This document shows positions 1-13,494 of a stretch of 64,000 nucleotides of DNA, piece after piece (position 1 is the stretch's first letter; each line of letters starts with the position of its first letter). The notes beneath the pieces were generated by a model that worked only from the letters and a program-made list of their open reading frames with translations, did not search any database and had not been told where the DNA came from. Made by a program: the position numbers and the translations under genes. Where the stretch lies: contig OX463779.1 in the NCBI GenBank assembly GCA_949825025.1, positions 43,222,249 through 43,286,248 on the forward strand, read 5' to 3'. Origin of the DNA: Siphlonurus alternatus (Eukaryota > Arthropoda > Insecta > Ephemeroptera > Siphlonuridae).

Positions 1-183
1 GTACTAAATGTTAAATGTGACACATGATATTAGGCTTGTTGTGGACGATATACATTCAGGGAGAGTTCTATGTTAGGGAGAACCCCCCCCCCCCCAATTT
101 TAAATTAAATTAGGGTCAATATATAGGAATGTCATCAACATGTTTATTTGCTGGCGCTTAGATATAACTAAAACAAACAAGCT

Positions 184-341
184 TAAGCCGGTATTACACG
201 ACACAAGTTTTCTAACTATTGAATACAATTTTTCCTTTCAAGAAAATTTCATCTTCATACAAAGAAACGGAATTAAATTTTCTTGAAAGGAAAAATTGTA
301 TGCAATAGTTATAAAAATTGTATCGTGTAATACCGGCTTTA
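184..341. mobile_element. MITE family A, copy 1 (palindromic)
   Basis: Near-perfect foldback with termini AAGCCGGTATTACACGA and its complement. Inside are paired arms ACAATTTTTCCTTTCAAGAA. At least three more full and two partial copies occur in the window. Confidence 0.8.
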
Positions 342-342
342 G

Positions 343-451
343 ACGCCTGAAAATTTCTGGAAGATTTGCTACTGATTTCTGCTTCTGAATACAGATGGTT
401 TAAATATATAATTACGTAATTTCTATCACCTTCCAGAAATTTTCAGACGTA
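343..451. repeat. Foldback with CTGAAAATTTCTGGAAG arms
   Basis: Inverted arms at 346-363 and 430-447 enclose about 65 bp. It directly abuts MITE-A copy 1, so it is either a second small MITE or a flanking palindrome. Confidence 0.6.
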
Positions 452-1312
452 AATCGCGCTTTTTAGACTGTATAATATAATATATAGGAGAAAATATATT
501 TTATTTGCTTACTTATGGACACTTAATATCTAAAACTACGTCTGAAAATAATTTAATTATATACTTTTTATTGTTATTATTATTATTTTTTTTTTTTTTT
601 TACAATACGTTGCGACGTCAATCCTACGTCTTACATAATGTTAATAACATGAGTGCCTGCAACTATATTCAAATAGGTCAGTAGTTCAATTAAACACCTC
701 TCCATTGCTGCAAGTAAGACCTTGAAGTTAACCCAACAGCTGGAGCCTCAGATTAATTCGTCCCCAAGTGACACAAGTGATTTTTAAATTAATAGTCTCG
801 ACCGTTAGAAGATGAGAAACTTTGCGTGCACATTTAAGATAATCTTTTGGCCTTGGTTCTTTAAACGTCAGCGATTAACATTAGGAGACTTCCTTGGAAG
901 TCCAACCAGATATAAAACACTTTGATCTGGGGACAATAACTCGTTATGAGATAAGTGAGGCTATTGTTGGACACATCGCACCTATAATATGAGGAGTCAG
1001 ATCGAACTTTATACCTTTGTTACACGGATGTCTGTTATATGAGGTGAAATGCAGCTTTTTTTATGTAAAACCTTTGCTACTAAAAATTAGTATTTTTTTA
1101 ATGCTGTAATTTTTACTTAAAACAATTCAAACTTAACTTATCCTTTTATATATGCATGTACTCGTATAAATAAAATATAAAAAATAAAAAACCTTGTAAT
1201 TTATTTTAATGATTTTATAATTGTATATATAGGAAAAATGGAATTAAAGAAATTAAAAATCCTTTTATCAATATATCTGAAAGATATATAATATATTATT
1301 TTATTTTTGACA

Positions 1313-1476
1313 AAAGCCGGTATTACACGATACAATTTTTCTAATTAATTGATTTATAAATTTTTCCTTATAAGAAAACTTAAACTACATTTGTTTGTAT
1401 GAAGATGACATTTCCTCGTTTACAGACGTATATGGAAAAATTGAATGCAAAATTGTATCATGTAATACCTGCTTTT
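1313..1476. mobile_element. MITE family A, copy 2
   Basis: Starts AAAGCCGGTATTACACGATA and ends TGTAATACCTGCTTT. It is a diverged copy; a 63-codon open frame across it is incidental. Confidence 0.75.
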
Positions 1477-2182
1477 TGGAGCTGCAGTCAGTATAAATCA
1501 AATCATGAAATATCTCAGTACACAATTGCACATCCTAAAAATCCTTTCAATCCAGCTCACATGCATAGTGTTGTGATGAATTTTATATAATTCCATATAA
1601 AGTTGTATATTATGTAATATAACATCATGACATCACTAATCCATTAATCACGTGTGCCAGTGAGTGATGAGATTGATGATGGAGGTAAATTTTTACTGAC
1701 AACATGCACTGTTATAATTAACTTTATAAAATGTGCAGATAAACGATGATTTTAATGTTAGACTTTTTGTTGAAATTTCTAAACGACGCTCGTGGATTTG
1801 TTGACTCGATTTTACATTGATGTTTGTCAGCTAGTGTGACAATATTTTATTTCTAGTTAATCGTATCAATATAAACTTTTCAGACTATAAAATGCTGATT
1901 GCGATATTCGTTTAACTTAATTATTTAGAGTCTCCAAGGCATTATTTATAAATATTTTACCGTCTGAAATCTGATTGACTACATATTATAGTTTGGCGTA
2001 CTTGCTGTAGAATCCTATGACGGCCATCTTGACTTTGCCGCTATATCATATCCACAACTTTGATGCTGTTACGTTGCTTTTAACGATTGACTTCAGTTAC
2101 TTCGGAGTCAAAGGAAATTTCTGTCAGAATAAAATGAAATAAATTTTAAAATTTTGAGAATTAATCACTTATGTTATGGCTA

Positions 2183-2380
2183 AAGAAAATTCAATCTGGC
2201 AGTTTTCTCTCAAAAGCTCCATTTCTGGTTTCTTTCCATAAGACCAATGTTAAACTTCTACCTCAAAATTCTCAAACTGACAAGACAGATCCCGTGCGCT
2301 TCAAAATTGTATAACACCTTATATTGATGACAAATTCAAAGTTCCCTGCAAGTTTTGTTACATTCCGATTCCGAGATCTC
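2183..2380 (+). repeat. Dispersed repeat H, copy 1
   Basis: The reverse complement of this block aligns with 33367-33566 (shared GAGGTAGAAGTTTAACATTG and neighbouring sequence). The family is unrecognised; it is probably an old transposon segment. Confidence 0.55.
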
Positions 2381-2652
2381 AATAAATTGATCATAAAATC
2401 CTTACGTTTGAAACTTTCTGACAAATCAATATGGCTACCATATGATTTTACGGCAAGTGCGCCCACCCATGTGCGACAATCGCGCACGTTGAGTCATTGT
2501 TTGCTTGTAATCTAGCGACCACCAGACTGACGTGGCAGGCGGCCAAGCCTCGGTGATGAACAGCGGTGGTCACATGACGTATTTAATCCTCTGACGACAC
2601 CTGATTGGAATAACACTCTCCGTCTTCAACATATCCGATCTCTATCTACCTA

Positions 2653-2971
2653 CAATGGACAACCTGCAGGAATTTTTTATTGCATATTTGAGAAGACCTC
2701 GAATTAACGTTGACACTTTTTTTTTCAATTTTTTTTTTTTTACCCACTAATTACACCCTCAAAATCGAGGGCAAATATAAAGGCGCTGTGACGTCATAGT
2801 CATGCAAATATTTAACATGTAAGTATAATAGGAGAAAACTTTGCAACTATGACGTCACCTCGATTTTGAGAGTGTTAATACAAGTTAAGAAAATTTAAAA
2901 AAAAAAAAAGTCGACCAATGCAAAACCCGAGGTGCTCTATCCAAATATGTAATAACTTCATGCAGGTTGTG
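2653..2971. mobile_element. MITE family F, copy 1, with two CRE palindromes
   Basis: The termini ACAACCTGCAGGAA and TTCATGCAGGTTGT are inverted. Internal arms CCCTCAAAATCGAGG and its complement surround two TGACGTCA sites at 2789-2796 and 2850-2857. Confidence 0.7.
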
Positions 2972-5782
2972 CTTTATAGAGGAAAAGTACGAATTTTATG
3001 GACTTTTGACTGCACTTTTTATTAAATGTTTTGTTTTTTGAATTATGACGAATCTAAAAAAAGTGCATTGACTTGCTTCTAAGTTGCGTATCTTGACCCC
3101 GTACTACAAACTGATCAGCCTCATAAAAATATCATTACCCATCTCTAAAGAACATCGTCATTATGATAACATTATTAAATCCGGATTAATATTTATTAAT
3201 AAAATCACGATATTAAACTAACATTATCGACGATAACGGATCCGCATTAAACCCTGTCATGTAAACTATAGTGCCAATGTAATCACAATTATCAGCTCCG
3301 CATGCATGATAGTAATGTCCATAATATCAGCATGATGCAGGCTTTTTGCCACCGATATAATATGATGTATATGACATCACAATAATGAAAATATATAATT
3401 TATTATCAAATTAATGTGTTTTAATTAAATTCATTTGTATATTGAACAACTATAACATACTCATTAAAATACAAATACATAAATAATAATACTGATGATT
3501 AATTTATAATGTAATGACGAATAATGGATAATCGATATCAATTCTTTATTTTTTTCGCATAATGAATAAAAAACATTACACAAATTTTTATTTTACTGAA
3601 CAAAATGTTATATAACAAAGCTACTGTTTTAATTTGCCATATTAAGTATTTAAATGTTGCTGTAATTGAACGCTGCTATCATAATACCAATGACAAATGT
3701 ACGCATGGGATTATCCTTTGAAGAGAGGCCGATCAAAGGCCATCACGGTCCAGCTCTGCAACTGAGCGCTATACCTCCCTCTGTATCCATTTGCCGGCTG
3801 CGTGCACAGTAATCGCACATATATAATATTTACGGTATACTGTTAATATAGTTCGTTGTTATTTCCCAGTCGGGAAAATTTTCTGCATAAAATAAAAGAA
3901 TGAACTTTTTTTCTCACAGTTATTTATTAAAGTTCGTATACCAAATGAAGTAAGACCCAAGAATCAAATTTTTACGTCATCTCATGTACGGATAGTTCAT
4001 CTGATTCTTGATTTATTTTTATTATACGAATCAACTGTGCATGCAGTTATGAATTTATATTTTAAACACATCTATGACACGACTGGGAACATGAAAATCA
4101 TGCACTTGATACATTCTGTACCGTCTGATCCTCAATAATTGGTCCTCAACTAACCACCACATGACAAGGCAACGCTGTCATGAATATTGATAAATCATCA
4201 CCAAGTTTTATTTTTAGTTTTTCCTCCTATAAGAAGATGTTGGTTTACGTCTAGCTCCGCGAAGTAATTCGTATTCATTCAATGTAAATCGAATCACAAG
4301 AAACCAGTGATCTTCCGCGACCTATCTACGTCAATTTCTTTCAGGAAACGAAGTATAGATTCTTCAAGTCAGCTGATTTTGCGGTGTTCCCATTGTCCTA
4401 TCCAAACCTATGTAAAAAAAAACTCGAAATTGCTGGTTGGTTGGTTGGTTGGTATTTTGGGGCAATTGATACATTTTGGTCATGTATGCAGCCCTCCACT
4501 CGAAATTGCATTTTTGGCATAAAAGACATTTTTTTGAGGAAAAAAGTACTTGATTCATTATCAGAAGACCCCTAAAAATGGGGGGTTATATAGGAGATGG
4601 TTTCAAATTAAAAGCTTTTATAGTTACTGAGAAAAAAATTAAATTTTTTAACATGGTGGTTTATGCAGAAAATTTTACCGCCGGAGTAGAAAAAAAAAAT
4701 GTTTTTTTGTAATCTCAATTTTGTTCTTAATTTCTATTTAGAGTATTTAGACATCATTTATATATAATATTACAGTGCTCTAAATGCAACCTTTTTTTGC
4801 TCGTATTCTTGGAAAGTATTTATTTTTTTTATATATTCTTTATATGGTGACTTTCTGTATAAATAATATAACGTTGTATCCTGTATATGGATATACAGTC
4901 ATCATCACTGCAAATATTATTTTATCTAGCCAGAGCTATGAATGCTGTTTATTAGAAGAGTAAAAAATTACCAACCATAATGTTGACTTTTCTAATGAAT
5001 GACTGACGTTGGAAAAGTAAACAATTTTTTTTTATAAATCACGTGATATCATTACGTCATTGCAATTAGCGGACAGAGTACATCTGATAGCGCGCAACAA
5101 TTGCTGCAGACTGCTTCCAATTAATCCACCCCGGGGTTAATTGGAAAACGTGATTTACATCAGCTTGATTCACAGGAGATTATCGCTGTACTCTTTTCTG
5201 TAGGGGAAACAATTAAAATGATTCTGAAAAACTTTGTATTCTAAACGAAACTTTATTTGAATGACGAAAAAAAAACTTAACAAAAAAACAGGCATGCAGA
5301 TTGTAATTATGGCTCAATTACAGTCTTGCTAATACAAATTGTTCTCGAATAACAAAATAAATAATACTCGCGCGCAAATGCTTTTGTTTTTATTGCAAAA
5401 TGTAATCCTCAAGCAGAGTTTTTGTTGTATGTTCAATTCATGTATTTCAGCTCCTCAAAATCAATATGCATGAAAAATAGTTTTTGGTACGTATATACGT
5501 ATTACACACTTGAACATTTTGTGCTTGACTGTGACGTCACAGCATATTTAACTTTAATTTGATAAACCTGAGGTAATTTAGACTATATACCTTGCGTTCA
5601 GAGCAAAGAGCGTTCGGCCTATTAGGCCGATTAGGCGCATGTAAGTCATTAATTGTAAAATAATTTTTATTTCTACTGCAGATACACCAATCAAAAATCA
5701 GCTTTAATGTCATTGAATACTCTCTCGTGATTGTCTTTCAAATTTACCCTTGAGTTTCAAAATATTTACAAAGAAAAACTGT
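2972..5782. other. Non-coding AT-rich spacer
   Basis: No exon is recognised. A tRNA-like fragment lies at 3715-3782 (- strand). The rest is AT-rich with short homopolymer runs. Confidence 0.45.
3715..3782 (-). repeat. tRNA-like D-arm fragment
   Basis: The - strand reads GGTATAGCGCTCAGTTGCAG then AGC, which resembles a tRNA A-box and D-arm. No good T-arm follows, so this is a tRNA pseudogene or SINE head at best. Confidence 0.25.
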
Positions 5783-5973
5783 TAGGCAGGTCGCACACAG
5801 CCTCGTATACGATCGTACGTTTCTCATTTTAGAACCGGTTCTGCATTTTTTATCATACAAACACAAAGGCATACGATACAAAGCTGTGTGCGCGGTTACA
5901 CCTGATCGCATAGATTCTTACTTTTTAAATCATACGCTGCAAAATCATGCGATCCTGTGTGCGACAGTCCTTA
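5783..5973. mobile_element. MITE family D, copy 1
   Basis: Termini GGTCGCACACAG and CTGTGTGCGAC are inverted. The internal marker AGAACCGGTTCT is itself palindromic. Other copies lie at 33675 and 51561. Confidence 0.75.
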
Positions 5974-6970
5974 GTCATTATCTGTATAATTATATAATAT
6001 ATAAACAGTTGGCAAATTACGACCATCACCCTGGCTACGGTAGAGTAATTTCACTGCCGAGATGAGGTTTACAATTGGCAGCTGTGTGATGACGTCACAG
6101 GAAACTGGTCCAATCTTATCACCAATTATACCCTGCTCTTCATCAGTCGGTGAAATATTATGTCAACGTACGTGATTATCTTTGTCACTTTGTATCATTT
6201 AAACTTCACTTTGATTAATGTAGAATCGTTAAATTTAACCTATTTAAACAATATGATTTAGTTCATGTTTTAAATAGATAATATCTAACTTGCTTTTATT
6301 ATATTATTGATAAAAATAAAGTATAATATATTATAATAAATTACCACGTCTGAAAATAAATTCTAAAAATAACTTCATGATAAGTACCCTTACAAATTCC
6401 CCCACATTTTATGTAAAATAATCCCCTAACGGTATACAACATGAATACCAACATATTAGAAAATCATTTTAGTGTATTCATAAGCAGACAGGAAGGATAG
6501 GATCATTTGAAGAACTAAAAGGTTTATTTTCTGCTCAGTTTAGAAGTTATGTTTGAAATTTATACGTTTTTATTAATAACTCGGGGGCAAGCAGTAGGAT
6601 TACACTTTAATTAATTTTAAGTTCTAACCGGAAGTTCAAGATTTCAAGAATTTGTCTATATTTCAGCATTGAAATTCCATATAGTCCATATACAAATCAG
6701 AATTATCACTGTAAATCGAGTACACGTTCCCAATACGAAGGAAAGTGCGGAGACATGGTAGTTCCGGGGTGAATCTCGTATTAAATCGACTGTAGACTGG
6801 GATATATTTACTGTGAGAACAACTTGCCTCTGGTGGTCCATGCGTGCAACATCTGCCGGCAGTACTTCACGCACTTGCACGCGTGATGACTCACTACATG
6901 CAGTACAAATAGCCTGCAGTGAGAGGAGGACTTTCTAACGCATAAACTTCTAAACGTTGCCTAAAAACCT

Positions 6971-7031
6971 CTATCAGCATTCTCAGAGGTGTGACTGATG
7001 AGGGAACCATGGTAAACCTCAATCAGGATGG
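6971..7031 (-). mobile_element. SINE core-domain fragment
   Basis: Contains GAGGGAACCATGGTAAACCT and TCAGGATGG, the core shared by both SINE families here. No recognisable head is attached. Confidence 0.55.
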
Positions 7032-7260
7032 ACATTTTACTACCTTTACTATATATATCGTGTCTGCGTGGAAGATTCCTAAATAAATTATTTAATCAAT
7101 CAATAAATCAATCAATTCCTTTGTTATCAATGTCCAAAGGTATAATATTCCAATTTATTTTAATAGAATCCATGGTCCCATGGTCCGATCCGACCATGGG
7201 TAAAAGTCTAAAAGTATAGCATTTTTATTCGAATTAATGGAGTATACAAGCATTGCATAA

Positions 7261-7340
7261 AACTTGCCACAAACAAGTGCATGGATAGAGGTCGGAAACG
7301 GTCACCCAATCCCAGTACTAACCACGCTTGACTGTGGGAT
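7261..7340 (-). mobile_element. SINE-5S, head fragment (copy S1)
   Basis: The - strand reads AGCGTGGTTAGTACTGGGAT then TGGGTGACCG, the 5S-rRNA-like box of this family, followed by the GCACTTGTTTGTGG segment. It is truncated and diverged. Confidence 0.65.
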
Positions 7341-7847
7341 TCCATTATATATATCCAAAAATTATTATTGACCTCCGTGTCTTTTACGGCCAAAAATTTG
7401 ACAAATATTTTTAGAGCTTCGCGGGGTCTGCGCGTGGCGCCGCTAGTGTAGTGTATTATATTGCTTATGTGCATACATGTACCACACGACATCGGTGAAG
7501 CTTTCAAAATATTAGTCAAATTTAAGACAATGGTCTCCGAAAAATGGTACAATTGAAGAAGTGTGTGCTGCCAGGTCTAACCGGACTTGAACTTCACTAT
7601 AATAAAAATCGATTATTGGAGTAATCTTAGGAGATATTCATTCATAATTTTGAGAACCCAACGATCAAACGAGTTCATTGAGGTTAAAGGTTAGTTTATT
7701 ATCTCGTTTCACTGATAACGACCTGTAGTGAAAATGCAGTGTGGCTTTTTAAAACCCATTTGATCGTAAGGCTCTATCATGTTCACAAAGGGCTGAACAT
7801 TGATTTTAGCTTAGAAAATTTTAGTACCACATTTAGTACTCTATTTA

Positions 7848-8057
7848 GTATAAAGGTGCTTTTCCATGGAGCGATGTCGAGCGAGGTCAGAAAGGCGCAC
7901 TTGCTTCAATATCGTATGACGGCCATGTTGGCGTGAAAAAATCACTCTTTCGCAGCGATTTAATCCCGCCGCGAGTTTTTTATTGAAGCAAATGATATTG
8001 AAGCAAGTGGGCCTTTCTCGTCCCGCTGACATCATCTCTTCATTTGCACCTTTATAC
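7848..8057. mobile_element. MITE family G
   Basis: Perfect termini GTATAAAGGTGC and GCACCTTTATAC. Inside are imperfect inverted arms around AGAAAGGCGCACTTGCTTCA. A single full copy was seen. Confidence 0.65.
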
Positions 8058-8631
8058 AGTAATTTTAATATTATATCACATGTTACTATATTCTAGGCTA
8101 AAAAAGTGTACCCCTCTTATGTTTGTAATAACTCTAGGCTTGCTTGTCTCTAACTCAGAGCATACATACTAATGGTGTTCGTCAGTTCGAACATTCTCAA
8201 ACACCGTGGGGCTAACTAAATGATGCAACGTAAAACACAAGAAACGCATTTGACACCACGCAACATATTTTGTGTTGAGATATTTTTAAAAATGAATAAT
8301 ATCACATTTTAAGTTTAACAAGTTAAAGTCTGTTTTTAAAAAACTAAATGTCAGCAATTTGTAACTTTTCTCTAAGTAAAAAAAAAAAAAAAAAAACTGT
8401 GCTTTGACAAATTTATCGTGGAAAATATGCATAAATTTGCTACGTATATTTTTTTACGCTCTCTCTCTCTCTCTAACGGCAGTATTTGTAAAACCCCACA
8501 GACAATATATCTAGTACGCTTCCCATTACCCCGACGTTGCCTCGAATAAATGGGCCGGCTAAATCCTTGGTAAGCTGCATGCACTAGCAAGATATTGTGC
8601 TTATATACTTCAATGAAAATTAAAATACCCA

Positions 8632-8772
8632 CAGAAATAGCCGGAAATGGCAAGATTCTGAATGTACTATGACATTTTTAATTCGTGAAAATTCGCAGAT
8701 TCGAAGTTTCAGCATGAAATTGTTATAGAAGCTCGGAAACGTTGCACTTCCGGCTACTTCCGGCGGTGTTAT
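8632..8772. mobile_element. MITE family J, copy 1, with paired ETS-type motif
   Basis: Arms are ATAGCCGGAAATGGCAA (8636-8653) and CACTTCCGGCTACTTCCGG (8745-8763). The latter holds two CCGGAAGT-type sites 10 bp apart. Confidence 0.6.
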
Positions 8773-9260
8773 GTTATAGAGATTACACTATACCATCATC
8801 CTCGCATCACTCGACAAAGAACAGAGAACAGAGATGAATGACTTCATAGAAGTGCAGCTGCACTAAAGAGAATTTAAGACGTTCTGTATAAGCTTCACTT
8901 GCAAATTCTAACTTACAATAAGCTGAAGTTTGAATCAGATAAAATGTGGTTTAAGTAGGATTACCCTTAATAAGCATGTTCAAGTCTAAAAGATTAGTAC
9001 GGACTAAAAGTTGTACAGCACAGATTATGCCAATTGAAGCCAAATTTGCTGCAAAGTTCTTAACATAAAAGATAAGTGCATGCAGTATTAAAAAGAAGTA
9101 ATCTTTGGGCTGCATAATGAGCAAATTACTTGACGAAAAATGTTGCCAACGAAGCTAGGAATTAATTATTAATTTCGTACTTTCTGTAACTTAAATGGGG
9201 GTGGGGGGTTCACACTAATATATGTAATATAGTCCCTGCTGTCATGATTTATGAGTTTGT

Positions 9261-9304
9261 CCTTGGTGATTGAGGGAACCATGGAAACCTCATATAAGAT
9301 GGTC
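9261..9304 (-). mobile_element. SINE core-domain fragment
   Basis: Contains TGAGGGAACCATGGAAACCT followed by a diverged AGATGGTC, matching the shared SINE core. No head is recognisable. Confidence 0.5.
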
Positions 9305-11086
9305 GGTATGTGAATTGAGAGCTCAACGTACCTCAAATGCACAGTAACAGACGGTATTATAGTGTGAAATATATGATACGATCAAGACTTGATTGACCAA
9401 CCCTGCCATGGTTATTAACCATGGTATAATGATCATCACGACTTGAACATCAAAAGCATTCGAATTGAGGAACCAATTCAAAAAATCAAAAAATCTGAGC
9501 ACTGTTATACATTGCCCGCACGAGGTCTAATCAAATTAAAATGTAACTTTATATACCACGTGATCGTACAGTCCCAGTCAAAAATAGTGGGACGAGCTGC
9601 ACCGATCTCTGTAAAATTCAAATCTATCTGAATTCTGTTTAATACTGCAAAGATAAAAATAAAACATAATTACAAAAAATGCGCTGAAATTTAAAAGCTA
9701 ATTTTGATTCATGTACAGAAAGATCCAGACATTTTTAATCACATTTTTTATATATATAAATGTTCCACTGCGCCTAGTCATTATTTTATTTTAAACACAC
9801 AAAACACGCCCCCCAATTAGATTATTTGATCCGTTTGTTGACACTTCAGTTTAATTAACAACGCAGATTTATGAGCACGTATATATAAAGTACCAATACG
9901 ATCGAGTAGTCTGGCTCACAGATGGTAACGCACAGAGGGGCCTTGTTCGCTTATCTCCACACACAGAGCCAGTCATAGAAGTCTCGGACACAGAGCACAC
10001 TGTGACGTCATTATCGGGGGAGCGGCGGACACATAATCGTTGTATGTGTAGTGAAATATCGTCGTGTAATGTAGAGGTACATATTACGTGAGATTCGTGA
10101 AGCTAAAAGCTTGTAATTATGAGGGGAAAGGGGGGAATTCTTTGAAAAGTACACTATTTATTTAGTCTCAAAATTTTGGGAGGGGAATAGAATCTGCTTA
10201 AATGTCCATTGTTGAGGTATTTGCTTTGTTTTCTGTCAAGTTTTTAACATTTTTGTAGATTATTCTATAAGACTTATGTAGTTTCCACATATTAACTTTA
10301 AAGATTATATTAATTAGAGGTATTATATGAAAATATTTTAAAGTACTTAAGTCATGCATATAGTATAAACGTTACTGGACTTTAATCACGCTTATACCAA
10401 AGTCTAATTACAGTATATACACTTCTCTACTGATTTACTATAACTCCACATAAAGCCGCCCACTGCACACTAGACCAAAGTGGGCGTAACTCCCGCACGC
10501 ACACTTTTCTTGTATAAATGACTTTCTTGACTCACGAGTATATTTGATCATTTTTATGAATGTATGTTTCCCCAACTTTTTTATAGCTGCTATTTACGCA
10601 ATGATGTAATACATTATGAGGTCACAGTTAAAGAAAACAAAAAAAAAAAAAACATCGTATTTTCTCGGGGCTAGATTTAATTTTTATTACTGTGTCGCCT
10701 TTAGCAAATACTGCACCATATATAAAGTTGCTAGCTATGTAAATATTCTCGGCATTTGTTATTTAATACCTGTGTGATGAATGGAATTTGAGTCTTGCTA
10801 AAAGCTAATGTTGCGAGTAATGTGAGTTGGCCTTTTATTTCCCTAAGGCAGTAGACAAATTGAAAAATTCAATTTTAACGTTCGCCGGAATACACACAAG
10901 TTTTTATACCTTACATGGAAATGTATACGAAGGAGAAAGAAAATGCTGTTTCTCGAATACAATACTAAAGAATGCTACTTTAATTTATTTAAAAATATAT
11001 ACAAACTTGTAAATACTAAAAAAAAAAAACACTGTAGTTGAAAATATACTTCTTCGACTTTTTTTTTCTTCTTTAGAAACAATCAA

Positions 11087-11268
11087 TGTACACCTCTGGA
11101 CACCATGAACGTTTCTCCTGCTCTGCTGTTTGTGGACGTTGTCACGCAGCCTATGCTGGAGACGTGGGGAACAAAAACTATAATACTTTCCTACGGGAAT
11201 GCTCTTCTTACATCTCCCAAATTTGCAAGTAAGGCAGGAGTAACATTTGCGCTGTCTAGAGGTGTACA
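11087..11268. mobile_element. MITE family C, copy 1
   Basis: Begins GTACACCTCTGGACACCATG and ends CTAGAGGTGTAC. Nine related copies or fragments occur in the window. Confidence 0.75.
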
Positions 11269-11353
11269 ACAGGGCTAATCCTCTATTGTAGGGAGTATAC
11301 AATAGTGACTTTACGTGAGTGACTTTACCCGGTTCAATAGAGGATTAGCCCTG

Positions 11354-11590
11354 GTGTACACTTAGACACCACGAATGTCACTCCTGCTTTGTTTGTAGAC
11401 GTTACCACGCAGTCTACTGTAGACTAGAACGATTTTGGGATGGCTAGAATGTGGCGTATAAGAACTCACTGCAATAAAAGTTTATTTCTATTCTAGCTAA
11501 AATTACAAAACTGCATCTCTCTCTCTCTTCCTCTCTCGGAGCTGCAGCAAATCAGGTAGGGGTAACGTTAGTGATGTCCAGAGGTGTACT
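11354..11590. mobile_element. MITE family C, copy 2
   Basis: Starts TGTACACTTAGACACCACGA and ends GTCCAGAGGTGTAC. Between copies 1 and 2 lie inverted AGGGCTAATCCTCTATTG arms, giving a nested palindrome. Confidence 0.75.
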
Positions 11591-11689
11591 TGATAAAAAT
11601 TAAATGTTTTTCGACATTTATTGAGATAATTTGATTTGTATACATCAGTACTTTAGACACAGACTGATTTTATTCAAGTAGCTACTCCT

Positions 11690-12005
11690 AGTAAAGCATT
11701 CTTTCCCCGTGTAGTCAAGGCGTACAACTGTTTGCCTCCCTCAGAAAGGTTCCTTTTACCTGACGTGTGATATGCTTTTGTATATACCAATGTGTTTGTT
11801 ATTTTATTAACAGTTACTTTTTATTTTATGTATTTTGACGAAGTAGTTCAATATTTTTGTCTGATTTATATATTTTCAGTAGGTGAATGTACGCATTTTG
11901 TGTATGGACTTTCGTCTTTTACATTCACCAATTGGGTTATGGGTATTTATTTATTATTATTTTTCCCTCCAAATTATGTACTTTTAACCCAATAAACAAT
12001 TATTA
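11690..12005 (+). mobile_element. Possible LINE 3' end remnant
   Basis: A frame ending AFFPRVVKAYNCLPPSERF (stop at 11767-11769) resembles the C-terminal F.R.V..WN.LP pattern of non-LTR reverse transcriptases. An AT-rich tail with AATAAA and a TTA run follows. Only this fragment is seen. Confidence 0.35.
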
Positions 12006-13494
12006 TTATCTGAGCCAGGTGATTTACTGTCAAGTATTGACACTATTGACCATCATAACTGAGGTTTCCTCAGCCACTACTAGGCAAATTCTGGCTCTTT
12101 TGGATAAAATCATGAAATTCTCAAGTTATACTTGTACAATATACTTGGTAAGTAGAATACACACCCAATTGTGGTTTCATTACTGTAAAAATAATAATTG
12201 CTATAGCTCTGAAGTTGTATTGTATCTTACTGAAGGGGGAGAAAACTATAATAAAGCTCTGAGCCATTGTTGATAGAGCCAAGTCAGTGAACCGTGGATA
12301 TAGATAGCACTAAACTGGGGGACCACCCACACTGTTTAAGTACTTTAAGCCACCTTTAAATTATCAGGGCTGTCGTAAACCCAACCCACTTTACGCACTC
12401 GATCGACCTTACGTCCAAGCTAGTACATAAGGAAATCGAATTCAGGGTTCAGGGTTCAAGGTTAAATTACAGTATGTATAAATATGTATGATCAGCAAAT
12501 ACATGCATGCAATTATGAACGGTATATATTTATCAATATATTTATTTATTACGATAAAATTGAAAGCATAAATATTAAAATTTGATATATTGTGATATCA
12601 ATATAAAGTCTGTCAAAATATTTACATAAATCGATGTAGGTATATAAGATAAAATCAAACGTAAGGCAACAGTTGGTGGTACGACGGAAGATATTGCCTA
12701 CAAAATAAATAAAAACATACAACTACCGTTATGTGCATACCGCTTGAAAAGAAGAAAAAATAAAAACGAGCTTTGCTCAAAACTGTGCTTTTGTAAAGAG
12801 GAAAAAAATAACTTGATTTAGCCTATATACAAAATAAATATAAAAGAAATAGTAGAAAACCAATTTAATTTCCTATAAATAGAAAAAAAAAAAAAATAGA
12901 ACAGCAGAACAAAAGTTGCCAAATAGTGATACTAAAATGTGTAAAAAAAAATTACGATAACCAAGTTATCGTAAAAGTGTACGTGATAGTATTTTTTTTT
13001 CTTTCTCTTTCGTGCTGTGTCCATAAAATCGATTTTTTTTTGTACTCGGGAGAATAAATACTAATTCAATCAGGCCCATTATATTACCGTAATACAATAC
13101 AATTGTTTTATTTTAGTAAAGTCATGAATTACATACCTTACTCAAATTACGGTACATACATCGAGCATTTAAATCTCCAAGTCATAAGAAGACCGGGTTA
13201 TAAAATATGCAAGATTTAATTATTATACAACTGTACTGTAGAGTAATTAAAAATTATGAATGAAAATGACGTGCTGGATATTTAATAAAATAATAAAAAA
13301 ACACCGCCTACTTCTCAGGTAAAATCGTGTAGGAGAATGCCCAATATTTATAATTCTACAGTTACTTACCCCTAGTTAATGAGGGTTGTATCTGCTGATA
13401 TTATCCAGTCCAGTACTCGAAATCTCGAGTAGATTTCTGTGATAAACACACAAGAAAGGTTCAAGATTCACAAACCCCTCCCTGAAGTTCACAC

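Larger units (their letters stand above)
1..2182. other. AT-rich non-coding DNA with two MITE copies
   Basis: No supported exon. It contains MITE-A copies at 184-341 and 1313-1476, a foldback at 343-451 and a poly-T run near 588-601. Nothing else is recognised. Confidence 0.5.
5974..7847. other. Non-coding spacer with SINE fragments
   Basis: No exon is recognised. It contains a SINE core fragment (6971-7031), a LINE-tail-like AATC-rich run near 7085-7120 and a 5S-headed SINE fragment (7261-7340). Confidence 0.45.
8058..11086. other. Non-coding spacer
   Basis: It contains poly-A and CT runs near 8379-8475, MITE-J copy 1 (8632-8772) and a SINE core fragment (9261-9304). A TATA-like ATATATAAAG at about 9881 precedes GC-richer DNA but has no coding frame after it. 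Confidence 0.4.

Noticed and set aside
7208..7552. 114-codon - strand open frame
   Set aside because: Runs across a 5S-headed SINE fragment and flanking AT-rich DNA; no family match.
9881..10030. TATA-like box with GC-richer downstream DNA as a gene promoter
   Set aside because: No coding frame or splice donor context follows; AT-rich DNA yields TATA words often.
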